64,000 bases of DNA, taken from positions 62,001 through 126,000 of the forward strand of contig PABP01000009.1 in assembly GCA_002699585.1 (NCBI GenBank), written 5' to 3'. Positions 18,198 to 26,092 of the stretch are shown here, in pieces. The position numbers and the translations under genes were made by a program. The stretch comes from Anaerolineaceae bacterium (lineage in GTDB: Bacteria; Chloroflexota; Anaerolineae; Aggregatilineales; Phototrophicaceae). How positions within the stretch are numbered: the first letter of the stretch is position 1; each line of letters begins with the position of its first letter. The notes beneath the pieces are model-generated. The model was not told where the DNA came from. It saw nothing but the letters and a program-made list of their open reading frames with translations, and searched no databases.

Positions 18198-18285
18198 TAT
18201 CCCAAACTTGGGATAACGTTTGGGATAAATAGCCGATATATCCCCAAAATTGGGTTATATTTCCAAACTTGGGTGCTTATCGGCT
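18198..18285. repeat. Cluster of CCCAAACTTGGG-type palindromes after xseB
   Basis: TATCCCAAACTTGGGATA at 18198-18215 has 8-bp arms around AC; its right half TTGGGATA recurs at 18220-18227. Further related blocks CCCCAAAATTGGG (about 18242-18254) and CCAAACTTGGG (18263-18273) follow. AGCCGATA (18231-18238) and TATCGGCT (18278-18285) are exact inverted repeats enclosing the last two, so the RNA or DNA could form a cruciform. Confidence 0.8.
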
Positions 18286-18287
18286 TT

Positions 18288-18309
18288 ACGGTCCTGGGTC
18301 CGTTTTTTA
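18288..18309 (+). terminator. Probable terminator of xseAB
   Basis: ACGG-T-CC and GG-T-CCGT form a short stem with one mismatch, followed by six T. Weaker than the other terminators in the window. Confidence 0.55.
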
Positions 18310-18502
18310 TGGTTCTCTCCGAACGTGAATGATGCATTTAGGTCGTCTTAGATTTACGTAAACAGGGGTATGATATAGGTGGATTCTAACGTCTATATCA
18401 TGTAGCAGTCGTAGTCTAAGACTGTTAAGAGCTGGACCCCACAAATCAACAAGGTGCCGTCCGGCCCAGGCTTAAAAATAATTCACTCAAGGAGTATTCG
18501 AA

Positions 18503-19000
18503 ATGGCAACCAAGACGAAGCCGCGTATGGTCTCGACCCATAATGATCTTAGCGAAGATGTCCGTGTGCAGATGGTCGATCTGCTCAACGCGCAGTTGGC
18601 CGATACCTTCGACCTCTACAGCCAGGTGAAGCAGGCCCATTGGAACATCAAGGGCATTGAGTTCATTCAGCTGCATGAGCTTTTCGACGATGTCGCTGGC
18701 ATTGTCCTGGAATACGTGGATATGATCGCTGAACGCGCAACGGCACTCGGTGGCTTGGCGATGGGTACGGCTCGGATGGCCGCTGCCAATACCACACTGC
18801 CGGAGATGGATGCCGACCTGACGGATGGTAAGGCCTTTGTCGAAGCGTTAGTGGAACGTGTCGCGCTGTATGCAAAGAGCACCCGCGCCGCCATCGACAC
18901 CGCCGATGAAGCTGGTGATATGAGCACTGCCGACCTGTTTACCGAGGTCAGCCGCGAAGTTGACAAGCAGCTCTGGTTCCTGGAAGCACACATTCAGTAG
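18503..19000 (+). CDS. dps: Dps-family DNA-protecting ferritin
   Basis: 165 residues, four-helix ferritin-like. The dinuclear iron site residues of Dps are present: H in QVKQAHWNIKG, and the downstream HELFDDVAGIV with its Asp/Glu. Dps dodecamers oxidise and store iron with peroxide and can bind DNA; the basic N-terminus (MATKTKPR) could serve DNA binding. AAGGAG lies 9 bases before the ATG. A strong GNRA-loop terminator follows, and the next genes encode small membrane proteins on the same strand. Confidence 0.93.
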   Translation: MATKTKPRMVSTHNDLSEDVRVQMVDLLNAQLADTFDLYSQVKQAHWNIKGIEFIQLHELFDDVAGIVLEYVDMIAERATALGGLAMGTARMAAANTTLPEMDADLTDGKAFVEALVERVALYAKSTRAAIDTADEAGDMSTADLFTEVSREVDKQLWFLEAHIQ

Positions 19001-19031
19001 TGTTTCTAGATCCTCTATTTTGAATATCGAG

Positions 19032-19057
19032 AGGGTGCAGGCGACTGCGCCCTTTTT
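19032..19057 (+). terminator. Rho-independent terminator after dps
   Basis: AGGGTGCAG and CTGCGCCCT pair over 9 positions (one G-U) around the tetraloop GCGA, followed by a T run. Confidence 0.85.
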
Positions 19058-19214
19058 GGTTCCATCAAACCTGTAACCTGTAAAAACATATAAAGATCTC
19101 CGAGATTGTAAAACCTTTTCCTCAACTTCCCCGTAAATAGCTATAGATCGACAGAAAAACACACGGCGCAATTCAGCAGCCGAATGGATAGAGAAAGCAC
19201 TTGGGGGTAACAAT

Positions 19215-19373
19215 ATGTTTTATGTGAATCTTGATGAACATCGTGCACGGCTTCGTTACATGGAACAACGCGCGGAAAAAGTACGTACAGCACGCGAATT
19301 GGCACGCACTGACACACAAAGTGGCTTACGCAGACGCGGTTGGGGCCGCAGGAAATCTGAGAGGATGATATAA
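19215..19373 (+). CDS. 52-residue highly basic protein
   Basis: ATG at 19215, preceded by GGGGGT, opens a frame that ends two bases before the next gene. The peptide starts MFYVNLDEHRARLRYMEQR and ends in the Arg-rich LRRRGWGRRKSERMI. No membrane segment. The tight spacing to the Gly-zipper membrane protein gene suggests an operon; the basic tail could touch membrane lipid or nucleic acid. No family recognised. Confidence 0.6.
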   Translation: MFYVNLDEHRARLRYMEQRAEKVRTARELARTDTQSGLRRRGWGRRKSERMI

Positions 19374-19375
19374 CG

Positions 19376-19726
19376 ATGGAAAAGCGTAAAAACGGTTCTA
19401 GCGATAACAATACACTGGCTACGATTTTGATCGGCCTGGGCATTCTGTGGCTGGTCGCCAGCACAGGCATTCTCGATCTGGTGTTTGGCCTGTTCTTTGG
19501 GGCCATTGGTGCGGTATTCGGCGTCTTGGGTGGCCTGATTGGTCTGATCTTCGGCACGATTGGCACCGTGATCGGCCTGGTGATGGGCACATTCGGCACA
19601 TTGATGGGCCTGATCTTTGGCAGCATCATGTTGTGGCTGCCGCTGCTGCTGATCGTTATCGGCATCAAGCTGCTGAGTGGCAAAAGCCGCACTGAAAAGC
19701 GCAAGAACGACTACACCATCGTGTAG
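19376..19726 (+). CDS. Small glycine-zipper membrane protein, LiaF/DUF5668-like ends
   Basis: 116 residues. A polar, basic N-terminus is followed by ILIGLGILWLVASTGILDLV and, near the end, LWLPLLLIVIGIKLLSG; both resemble the paired helices of LiaI/LiaF-type membrane modules. Between them lies a region in which Gly recurs every three or four residues (FGAIGAVFGVLGGLIGLIFG and similar), typical of glycine zippers that pack helices tightly. The tail is basic. Start codon follows the preceding mini-gene by two bases, with GAGAGG upstream. A role in envelope stress or membrane organisation is inferred only. Confidence 0.75.
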   Translation: MEKRKNGSSDNNTLATILIGLGILWLVASTGILDLVFGLFFGAIGAVFGVLGGLIGLIFGTIGTVIGLVMGTFGTLMGLIFGSIMLWLPLLLIVIGIKLLSGKSRTEKRKNDYTIV

Positions 19727-19754
19727 TTCTTGACCAAATACGTGATACGATAAG

Positions 19755-19777
19755 GGCACAGGCAACTGTGCCTTTTT
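19755..19777 (+). terminator. Rho-independent terminator
   Basis: GGCACAG and CTGTGCC with tetraloop GCAA and five T. Its build closely matches the terminator after dps. Confidence 0.85.
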
Positions 19778-19815
19778 ATGTTCAAGTAGCCGCAGCAAAC
19801 CAGGAGCAGCGCAGT

Positions 19816-20250
19816 ATGTCCAGCATTCGCTGGTTTTTGATCCTCATCGTCAATACAGCGCTCATTTTTATGAGCTATTTTGTGTCTGAGTACTTTAGTT
19901 ATTCCAGGTATGGATTTTTCTTGTTCCTGGGGGCCGCTATCATGATGACATTTGCGACCTGGCTCATCTTAAATGTTGATGTGCGCCGCGCAGGTGACAA
20001 TCAACTGGCTAAACAGAAGCGCGGCCAGCAGGCCACGCAGCTTGAGTCCGATATGAACGATCTACAGGCGCGTTTGGCGCGCTTAGAGACGATAGCTGCC
20101 GCAGGCTATGTCAACGGCCAGCGTCCAGAGCGGGTTGAACTAGAGGAACGCCTCGCACGCCTGGAAACCATCGCCGCTGCTGAGCACCTCAGCGACCATC
20201 CCGAAGATTGGGATCAGATTGACATCAAGCGCAAACGCGGCCTGAATTAA
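19816..20250 (+). CDS. Small membrane/coiled-coil protein, copy 1 of a tandem pair
   Basis: 144 residues: two hydrophobic segments in the first 55 residues, then a cytoplasmic-looking coiled coil with the doubled block ARLARLETIAAA and ERLARLETIAAA, and the acidic-basic end DHPEDWDQIDIKRKRGLN. AGGAG lies 9 bases before the ATG at 19816; the frame is open to 19768 but that codon lies inside the preceding terminator. The last 184 bases are nearly identical to the next gene. The plan (membrane anchor plus short coiled coil) recalls PspB-like proteins; no firm family. Confidence 0.78.
   Translation: MSSIRWFLILIVNTALIFMSYFVSEYFSYSRYGFFLFLGAAIMMTFATWLILNVDVRRAGDNQLAKQKRGQQATQLESDMNDLQARLARLETIAAAGYVNGQRPERVELEERLARLETIAAAEHLSDHPEDWDQIDIKRKRGLN
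20067..20250 (+). repeat. 184-bp tandem duplication, left copy
   Basis: Pairs with 20511-20694 at an offset of 444 bases. I count about 12 differences, nearly all synonymous, and none in roughly the last 55 bases. Confidence 0.9.
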
Positions 20251-20283
20251 GCTGCATATTCGACTAGTTAGCAGGGCTACCCT

Positions 20284-20694
20284 ATGAAGTTCTTGCGTGC
20301 ATTCCTCATTTTTAACCTGAACGCTGTTATTTTGACCTTGTCCTTCTTGTTTGTGCCGGGGATGTACCTGGGCATTGGCAATGTGTTTGTGATTTTATTT
20401 TTGTCGATGCTGATGACCTGGCTAACGTGGGTCATCTGGAACTATAGCCTCACTCGAAAGGCCCCCAAACAGAAGCGTAAGCAGGCCGATTCGGATCTGG
20501 CTGACTTGGAGGCGCGTTTGGCGCGCTTAGAGACGATTGCGGCTGCGGGTTATGTCAACGGCCAACGTCCAGAGCGAGTTGAACTAGAGGAACGGCTCGC
20601 ACGCTTGGAAAACATCGCCGCTGCTGAACACCTTAGCGACCATCCCGAAGATTGGGATCAGATTGACATCAAGCGCAAACGCGGCCTGAATTAA
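20284..20694 (+). CDS. Small membrane/coiled-coil protein, copy 2 of a tandem pair
   Basis: 136 residues. The N-terminal half has two membrane segments unlike those of copy 1 in sequence but alike in layout; the C-terminal 61 residues differ from copy 1 at only one position that I see (ETIAAA versus ENIAAA). The gap to copy 1 is 33 bases, so they are probably one transcript. The stop codon overlaps the stop of the convergent murJ gene within TTAA. The pattern suggests duplication followed by divergence of the membrane half and conservation, or gene conversion, of the tail. Confidence 0.78.
   Translation: MKFLRAFLIFNLNAVILTLSFLFVPGMYLGIGNVFVILFLSMLMTWLTWVIWNYSLTRKAPKQKRKQADSDLADLEARLARLETIAAAGYVNGQRPERVELEERLARLENIAAAEHLSDHPEDWDQIDIKRKRGLN
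20511..20694 (+). repeat. 184-bp tandem duplication, right copy
   Basis: See the left copy at 20067-20250; it covers the coiled-coil tail and the stop codon. Confidence 0.9.
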
Positions 20695-22385
20695 GCCGCC
20701 AGCCGCCGCAGCCCAGGAATCCGCCTCAGTATGGGGCCGAGCAGTCCCAGCACTTCCGGCACGCCCAATGCCCAGGCGACTGCAAAAAAGACGCCACCGC
20801 CGATGATCCCGCCCACAATGGCCACCATCAGGCCCGATGTCGGCATGGCTTGATTGATGACCCACAGCACAACTGCCATGACCAGCGTGGCAATGCCCGT
20901 CCGGCTGACGCTGTACCACGTCCCGGCATCATCCAGCCCAGGTGTTTCGCCCAGGTGGCCGATGCGTCGCCGCAGCAGCCAGTAAAGCACTGCCGCTTCA
21001 ATCAGCGTTGTGAGGGCATTGGCCAGGGCCAACCCGGCGAACGGTCCCCGTACGAGGCTGTCCGGGTCGCCAATGACGCGGATCAGCAGCAGGCTGAGCA
21101 CGATATTGGTTACCATCGCCCCGATGCCGATGCGCACAGGCGTCCAGGTGTCTTCCAGCGCATAAAAGGCCCGCGATAAAATTTCCAGTAGGGCAAACCC
21201 GGCAATCCCCGACGCATAGAAACCGAGCGCCCAAGCAGTCGCTTCCGTACTGGTGCGTGACCACTCGCCGCGCTCAAAGATGCTGACAATCGGCACGCCC
21301 AAGATGATGAAAGCGGCAGTCGCGGGTAGAGCCAGGAACAACACACTGCGCATGGCGCGGCTCAGTCGATCTTTATAACCGTCCCAGTCGCCGCGGGCGT
21401 GTAGGGCACTCAACGTTGGGAAAACCGCCGATCCCACGCTCTGGCCGATCATGCCCAAGGCGAAGAACATCAGGTTGAAGGCCGTTTGCAGCGCGACATA
21501 GCTGCCCTCGACCATGCCACTGGCCAGGTTCACGTTCACCAAAAAGTTGATCTGTACCACGCCCTGGCCCAGGATACGCGGCCCCATCAGCCGCAGCACA
21601 TCCCAAACACCGGGCAGCCGCCAGTCGAAGTTGGGACGTATCCGTGCCCGAATTTGCCACAGGCCGGGTAGCTGCACCAGCAAATGCAAAAGGGCACTCA
21701 GCACCGCGCCATAGGCCAACCCATACACGCTGGCGTTCCCCACCTGATGTAGCGGCAGTTGCCCACCGGGCAGCAGGGCGAAGGTCGCATTGGCGGTGGC
21801 CATCGCTGGGGCCAGGAACAGCGCCCCGGCGATGATGCCCAGGCTGTTCATGCTGATGGCCAGGCTGGGGAGCAAAAACAATCCGTGTGACTGCAAGATG
21901 CCCATCACCAGCCCACTGATGCTGAAAATAAAGGGCGTGACCATCATCAGCCGCATGAGGTGCGCCGCCAACTGCTGTTGATGCAATGGACGACCGGGAT
22001 AGAGAGCATGTTGCACGATGGGGTCGGCGAAGAGGATGACCACAATGCCGAGCAGGGCCGCTGCCAGCGCGGACAGGGTCATCACTGCACTGGCGAAGCG
22101 CCATGCCGCTTGTTTATCGCCCTCACGCACCCGCGCGTAAATCGGGATGAACGAGGACCCCAATGCGCCCCCGGCCACCAGCACGAAAATCAGCTCCGGC
22201 AGACGCTGCGCCGCTAAAAAAGCCTCATGGGCACCGCTGGTCCCGAATTGGGCGCTGAGTACGGCCGTGCGCACAAAACCCAATACGCCGCTTGCTAAAA
22301 AACCGAGCAGCATCAACAGCGCGGCGCGCAATATCTGGGCATTGCTCAGGGTGCTGTTATCCGGGCTGGTCGTTGGCTCGGCCAT
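20691..22385 (-). CDS. murJ: Lipid II flippase MurJ
   Basis: A 564-residue MOP-superfamily membrane protein with about 14 hydrophobic segments. Near the start GFVRTAVLSAQFGTS and AQRLPELIFVLVAGGALGSS are the MurJ signature (RxxxxAxxFG and the LxxxGALS-like motif); ILSRAFYALEDTWTPVRIG matches the conserved REXFYA-type motif in the middle. It flips the cell wall precursor lipid II across the membrane. The ATG at 22385 has AGGA about 9 bases upstream; the frame extends 34 codons further back without coding character. Its stop overlaps that of the convergent gene. Confidence 0.93.
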   Translation of the reverse strand: MAEPTTSPDNSTLSNAQILRAALLMLLGFLASGVLGFVRTAVLSAQFGTSGAHEAFLAAQRLPELIFVLVAGGALGSSFIPIYARVREGDKQAAWRFASAVMTLSALAAALLGIVVILFADPIVQHALYPGRPLHQQQLAAHLMRLMMVTPFIFSISGLVMGILQSHGLFLLPSLAISMNSLGIIAGALFLAPAMATANATFALLPGGQLPLHQVGNASVYGLAYGAVLSALLHLLVQLPGLWQIRARIRPNFDWRLPGVWDVLRLMGPRILGQGVVQINFLVNVNLASGMVEGSYVALQTAFNLMFFALGMIGQSVGSAVFPTLSALHARGDWDGYKDRLSRAMRSVLFLALPATAAFIILGVPIVSIFERGEWSRTSTEATAWALGFYASGIAGFALLEILSRAFYALEDTWTPVRIGIGAMVTNIVLSLLLIRVIGDPDSLVRGPFAGLALANALTTLIEAAVLYWLLRRRIGHLGETPGLDDAGTWYSVSRTGIATLVMAVVLWVINQAMPTSGLMVAIVGGIIGGGVFFAVAWALGVPEVLGLLGPILRRIPGLRRLAA

Positions 22386-22491
22386 GTTTGTATCCTGACT
22401 TGGCGGTCGCTGTGGGCAGGCATCAGGCCCAGGCGAAACGGTTTTTAGCATTGTAGTGTGATTTGCGGTGGGTGCAACAGCCAACAAATTC

Positions 22492-22550
22492 GTAGGGTAA
22501 GCTTGCCTGACGTTTAGCCGACGCTGGCTTGCCTATAGGGCCAAATGAGC
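22492..22550. repeat. Possible intergenic imperfect palindrome
   Basis: GTAGGGTAAGCTTGCC near 22492 and GGCTTGCCTATAGGG near 22526 are partly repeated and partly inverted around a CGTTTAGCCGACG centre. It lies in the 327-base gap between murJ and rplI and looks like the interspersed repeats elsewhere, but I found no second copy in the window. Confidence 0.35.
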
Positions 22551-22604
22551 CTATTCTGGCGCTGAATGTGCTATCGGAAGGCACTCATGCTGTTAGATTA
22601 GGTC

Positions 22605-22633
22605 TTGGCACGCATTGGGTCGCTGTTTATAAT
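22605..22633 (+). promoter_or_regulatory. Sigma-70 type promoter for rplI
   Basis: TTGGCA at 22605-22610 and TATAAT at 22628-22633 with a 17-base spacer. The leader to the rplI ATG is about 75 bases. Confidence 0.8.
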
Positions 22634-22712
22634 GCAATGGTTTCGCTAACCAGATGCAAGACGCATAGCCGCCCTTTACTGGGCGCTGATATTTTGTAAG
22701 GAAAGTGCCCAT

Positions 22713-23336
22713 ATGAAAGTCATTCTTCTCCAAGACATCTATAAGCATGGTGTCGCAGGTGAAGTGGTAGACGTCGCCAACGGCTTTGCCCGTAATTTCC
22801 TGATCCCGCGCAAGATGGCGGTCCAGGCTACCAAAAACGCCCTGCGTTCCCACAAAAAGCTGACCGAACGTGTAGAAGCACGTCGTGCCCAGTACGATAA
22901 TATGCTCAATGACGTTGCCAAGCAGATCGATGGTGCGGAAGTTATCTTTGAGCGTCGCGCTGCTTCCACCGGCAAACTCTTCGGTTCCGTGACCAACCAG
23001 GAAATGGCCGATGAATTGCTGGAAGTCACCGGTGTCGACATCAACCGGCGTCGTATCAGCGTGCAGAATATCCGTGAATTGGGGACACACGAAGTCCCGG
23101 TTCGCATCGGTACTGACATCACGCCAAACATCACCGTGACCATCATTCGTGAAGGTGAACTCGCGGAATTCCTGGCCGCCCGTGAAGCGGGTGAAGCCGA
23201 AGAATTCATCGCGGAAATGGTCGAAGAAGTGGCAGAAGCCGTTTCAGAAGAACCGGTCGTCGCCGACGTATTTGTCGAAGACGAGCAAGAACCGGTTGCT
23301 GAAGGTGCTGAAGCCGCTGACGAGGACGCTGAATAA
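22713..23336 (+). CDS. rplI: 50S ribosomal protein L9
   Basis: 207 residues. The N-terminal rRNA-binding domain MKVILLQDIYKHGVAGEVVD, with VANGFARNFLIPRKMA, is followed by the long connecting helix and the C-terminal domain ending near residue 148. About 58 further residues form an acidic tail rich in Glu, Ala and Val that normal L9 lacks; such tails occur in some Chloroflexota. AAGGAAAG precedes the ATG. It stands alone instead of beside rpsF and rpsR. Confidence 0.95.
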   Translation: MKVILLQDIYKHGVAGEVVDVANGFARNFLIPRKMAVQATKNALRSHKKLTERVEARRAQYDNMLNDVAKQIDGAEVIFERRAASTGKLFGSVTNQEMADELLEVTGVDINRRRISVQNIRELGTHEVPVRIGTDITPNITVTIIREGELAEFLAAREAGEAEEFIAEMVEEVAEAVSEEPVVADVFVEDEQEPVAEGAEAADEDAE

Positions 23337-23504
23337 GCGTCACGACACCACTCCAGGCGTGGGTGTGTCTTAAAGAGCACGACACAAAACGATACGGTAT
23401 ACTAGCCCCGCTGGTCATCAAGTCCTGTGGGGCTTCTTTATCCTGTTAGATTGTATCTGTGTACCTGCTGCTCTTGAAGCTGCTGTTTAAATGAGTAGAC
23501 ACCT

Positions 23505-24920
23505 ATGGATCCACAGGCGCTAGGGCGCTATCTCCGAGAAAGCCGCGAAACACGAGAAATTCGACTGGAGGATGCTGTCGCATCGCTCAAGATTCGGCGT
23601 GGCATACTGGAGAGCTTTGAATCCGGTGATTTCGATGTGGCCGAAACGGATGTGCAGGTGCGTGGCTTGCTGCGCAATTATGCGCGGTACCTGCAACTAG
23701 ACGAAAGCACGGTCCTCAGCTACTACGAAGCGGCCCAGCAGGATGATGAGGGTGAGGGGCGCGGCTTGTTCCGGCGGCGTAAAAAAGCCCCGGCGGCAGA
23801 GCCACGCGCACCGCGTAAGATCACCGATACGCCACCGTCCTTGCCCATTGTAGAAATCGCCGCGGCCAAGGATGCCCGTAACCGGACACTGCTGACCACC
23901 TTTGTACAGATTACAGTCGGGTTGGCGGCGCTGATGATCGTAATCTTTATTGGGGCGCAACTGCTGACCTTAACGCCCGTTAATGCCACGCCCGTGCCAC
24001 CGACCGAGGTCGCAGCGGCACCGGGTACGCCAACAGCCACCTATACGCCCACCTGGACCCCATTGCCGCCTATGGAAGAAACCGCGCCGGATGCCAACTT
24101 CTTCGCCAGTGGCGTCACTGTGGAAATCGAACTGTTACAGCGCTCGTGGATGCGCATCATCGCTGATGGCGTTGAACAGTTTTCAGGGATTGCGACGACA
24201 GGCGAAGCTTATCGCTCAGAAGCCAATCAGGAGATTCAACTATCTGTGGCCAATGCTGCCGCCGTTCGTGTCACCTACAATGGCAATGAACTGCAACCGC
24301 TTGGCGTTCGCGGCCAACAGGTGGAAGCTGTCTTTTCGCCATCAGATATGACGATGAATGCCGATAATGAGGGGTTGCAGCCCAGCCCCACGCCTGATGC
24401 CAGCATCGAAAGCACGGTGCCATCGAGCGAAGCTGATACTGCACCGACACCCATTGGCGCAGAAACAGGCAGCATGGATGGCCCGACACCGACATCGCTG
24501 CCGGGTGTCGCTCCGGTAGAATCAACCGTCATGGAATCTACGCCACTCACCAGCACAGGCGGTGGTGACCCGGACATGGCCACCAATAGCAGCCCTTCCG
24601 TTAATACGGGGCCGCCGTCACCGACGCCGCTGCCATTTGTTGCTGAGGCATCGTCAACGGCTGAGGGGGCATCTGGCGAGAGTGCAGCGGGCGAGAGTGC
24701 AGCGGGCGAGGGTGCATCTGGCGAGAGTGCAACCAGTGAACAACCCACAACGGAAGCGCCAGCCAATAGTGCTGAGCCGACCGCCCTGGGTTTTGATACG
24801 CCCACGCCGACGATTGTTGTCACGGCCACACCGGAACCCACCAGCACGGGCATCCCGACTGCGACGGCCATTTTGCCGCCGCGCAGTACGCCATCCTACT
24901 TGCCGACTGCCAAGCCCTAA
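23505..24920 (+). CDS. RodZ-like membrane protein with N-terminal HTH
   Basis: 471 residues. An N-terminal helix-turn-helix (ALGRYLRESRETREIRLEDA, then VRGLLRNYARYLQL) of the RodZ type is followed by a basic/proline linker, one transmembrane segment near 129-153, a Thr/Pro linker, and a DUF4115-like beta domain (about 200-280, VTVEIELLQRSWMRIIADG up to EAVFSP). RodZ links the MreB cytoskeleton to the wall synthesis machinery. The last ~190 residues are a Ser/Thr/Pro/Glu-rich tail with the repeat GESAA, not typical of RodZ. No mreB is nearby. The start at 23505 matches the family start but lacks a clear ribosome-binding site. Confidence 0.85.
   Translation: MDPQALGRYLRESRETREIRLEDAVASLKIRRGILESFESGDFDVAETDVQVRGLLRNYARYLQLDESTVLSYYEAAQQDDEGEGRGLFRRRKKAPAAEPRAPRKITDTPPSLPIVEIAAAKDARNRTLLTTFVQITVGLAALMIVIFIGAQLLTLTPVNATPVPPTEVAAAPGTPTATYTPTWTPLPPMEETAPDANFFASGVTVEIELLQRSWMRIIADGVEQFSGIATTGEAYRSEANQEIQLSVANAAAVRVTYNGNELQPLGVRGQQVEAVFSPSDMTMNADNEGLQPSPTPDASIESTVPSSEADTAPTPIGAETGSMDGPTPTSLPGVAPVESTVMESTPLTSTGGGDPDMATNSSPSVNTGPPSPTPLPFVAEASSTAEGASGESAAGESAAGEGASGESATSEQPTTEAPANSAEPTALGFDTPTPTIVVTATPEPTSTGIPTATAILPPRSTPSYLPTAKP
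24661..24735 (+). repeat. Short tandem repeats within the rodZ-like tail
   Basis: Near-identical 15-base units read GGCGAGAGTGCAGCG and encode GESAA or GEGAS blocks. They suggest length change by slippage. Confidence 0.7.
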
Positions 24921-25052
24921 AACCCGTTTTTAAACTGCTGACTAACGCATTCTAAGACGATGCCTACACAAGACTTTGGGCGGCTATCATGTTGGCTACC
25001 TATGTTTAGGTTGGCTAATTTTGTGTAGCAATGTTTTAGATTGATGAGGTAA

Positions 25053-25976
25053 ATGACGATAAAACCTATTGACGAAATCCGATCTGATCCGGTGTATTTT
25101 CTCTCCAGATTGATCCTGCTGACAATCGGGAGCCTGGTCGCGGCTTTTTCTGTGGTGGTATTTTTCCTGCCATCTACGATTGCGCCTGCTGGCGTGACCG
25201 GGTTGGCCGTTATCCTGCGGGAACTCATAGGGGCGCCGATCTGGTTGGTCATTCTCTTGGCGAACATCCCTATACAGATAATTGCGTTTAAGTTGCTCGG
25301 TGGCTGGCGCACGGTGCTGTATACGATCTATGCAGTGCTGCTGTATTCGGTTGCCGTTGAACTGCTACAGGTTGCCCTTGGCGATGTCCAATTGACCGAT
25401 GATGCCTTCCTGAATGCGGTTGTGGGGGGTGTTGTAGGTGGTATTGGCGGTGGTTTGATCTATCGCGCTGGCGGGACAGTTGGCGGGACATCAACTATTG
25501 CTCAGATGCTGCGGCATAAATTTGGCTTGCCCTTGAGTGCGGCAAGTTTTGCGTCTGATACGCTGGTGATCTTGCTGGCTGGCATTGTGCTTGGTTGGGA
25601 AGCAGCACTTTATGCCCTTGTAGGTGTATTTCTGAACCGACTAGCATCCGATTTTGTGCTGGAAGGCCCCAGCGATACCTGCACGGCGATTATCATTACA
25701 GATAGAACTAAGAAAGTCAGCAAAGCCGTCACAGAAGCGTTTGATCATGGGGCGACAAGCTGGGATGTAACAGGTTTGAAGAAAACCAGCACGCATAAAA
25801 TCGTGATGGTATCCATCCTGCGCTCACAAATCTGGCAGTTGCGGCATTTGGTGCGTGATGTGGATGAAGACGCTTTTGTCACGATTCTTAGTGGGCAGGC
25901 CGTGTATGGGGATGGCTTTGAACCGCTCCAACCCGATATGCCCCTTCGTCTGGACGAAGTTGAAGTCAGTGCATGA
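25053..25976 (+). CDS. YitT-family membrane protein
   Basis: 307 residues. The first ~200 residues contain five or six hydrophobic segments with the family features FFLPSTIAPAGVTGLAVIL and YRAGGTVGGTSTIAQMLRHK; the last ~90 form a DUF2179-type domain (TAIIITDRTKKVSKAVTEAF, then VVMVSILRSQIWQLRHLV-like segments). The family is widespread and its transport role is not settled. GAGGT lies just before the ATG. Monocistronic by position. Confidence 0.9.
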   Translation: MTIKPIDEIRSDPVYFLSRLILLTIGSLVAAFSVVVFFLPSTIAPAGVTGLAVILRELIGAPIWLVILLANIPIQIIAFKLLGGWRTVLYTIYAVLLYSVAVELLQVALGDVQLTDDAFLNAVVGGVVGGIGGGLIYRAGGTVGGTSTIAQMLRHKFGLPLSAASFASDTLVILLAGIVLGWEAALYALVGVFLNRLASDFVLEGPSDTCTAIIITDRTKKVSKAVTEAFDHGATSWDVTGLKKTSTHKIVMVSILRSQIWQLRHLVRDVDEDAFVTILSGQAVYGDGFEPLQPDMPLRLDEVEVSA

Positions 25977-26092
25977 TCTGTGCGCGTTCCGCTGGGGCGA
26001 ACGTTTCTTGAGCATTAAACTATCCCTGGGACCTCTGGTATACTAGGTTGCTCACAACTCCCATATGCCAATTTGTAGAGTGTACCGAACCT

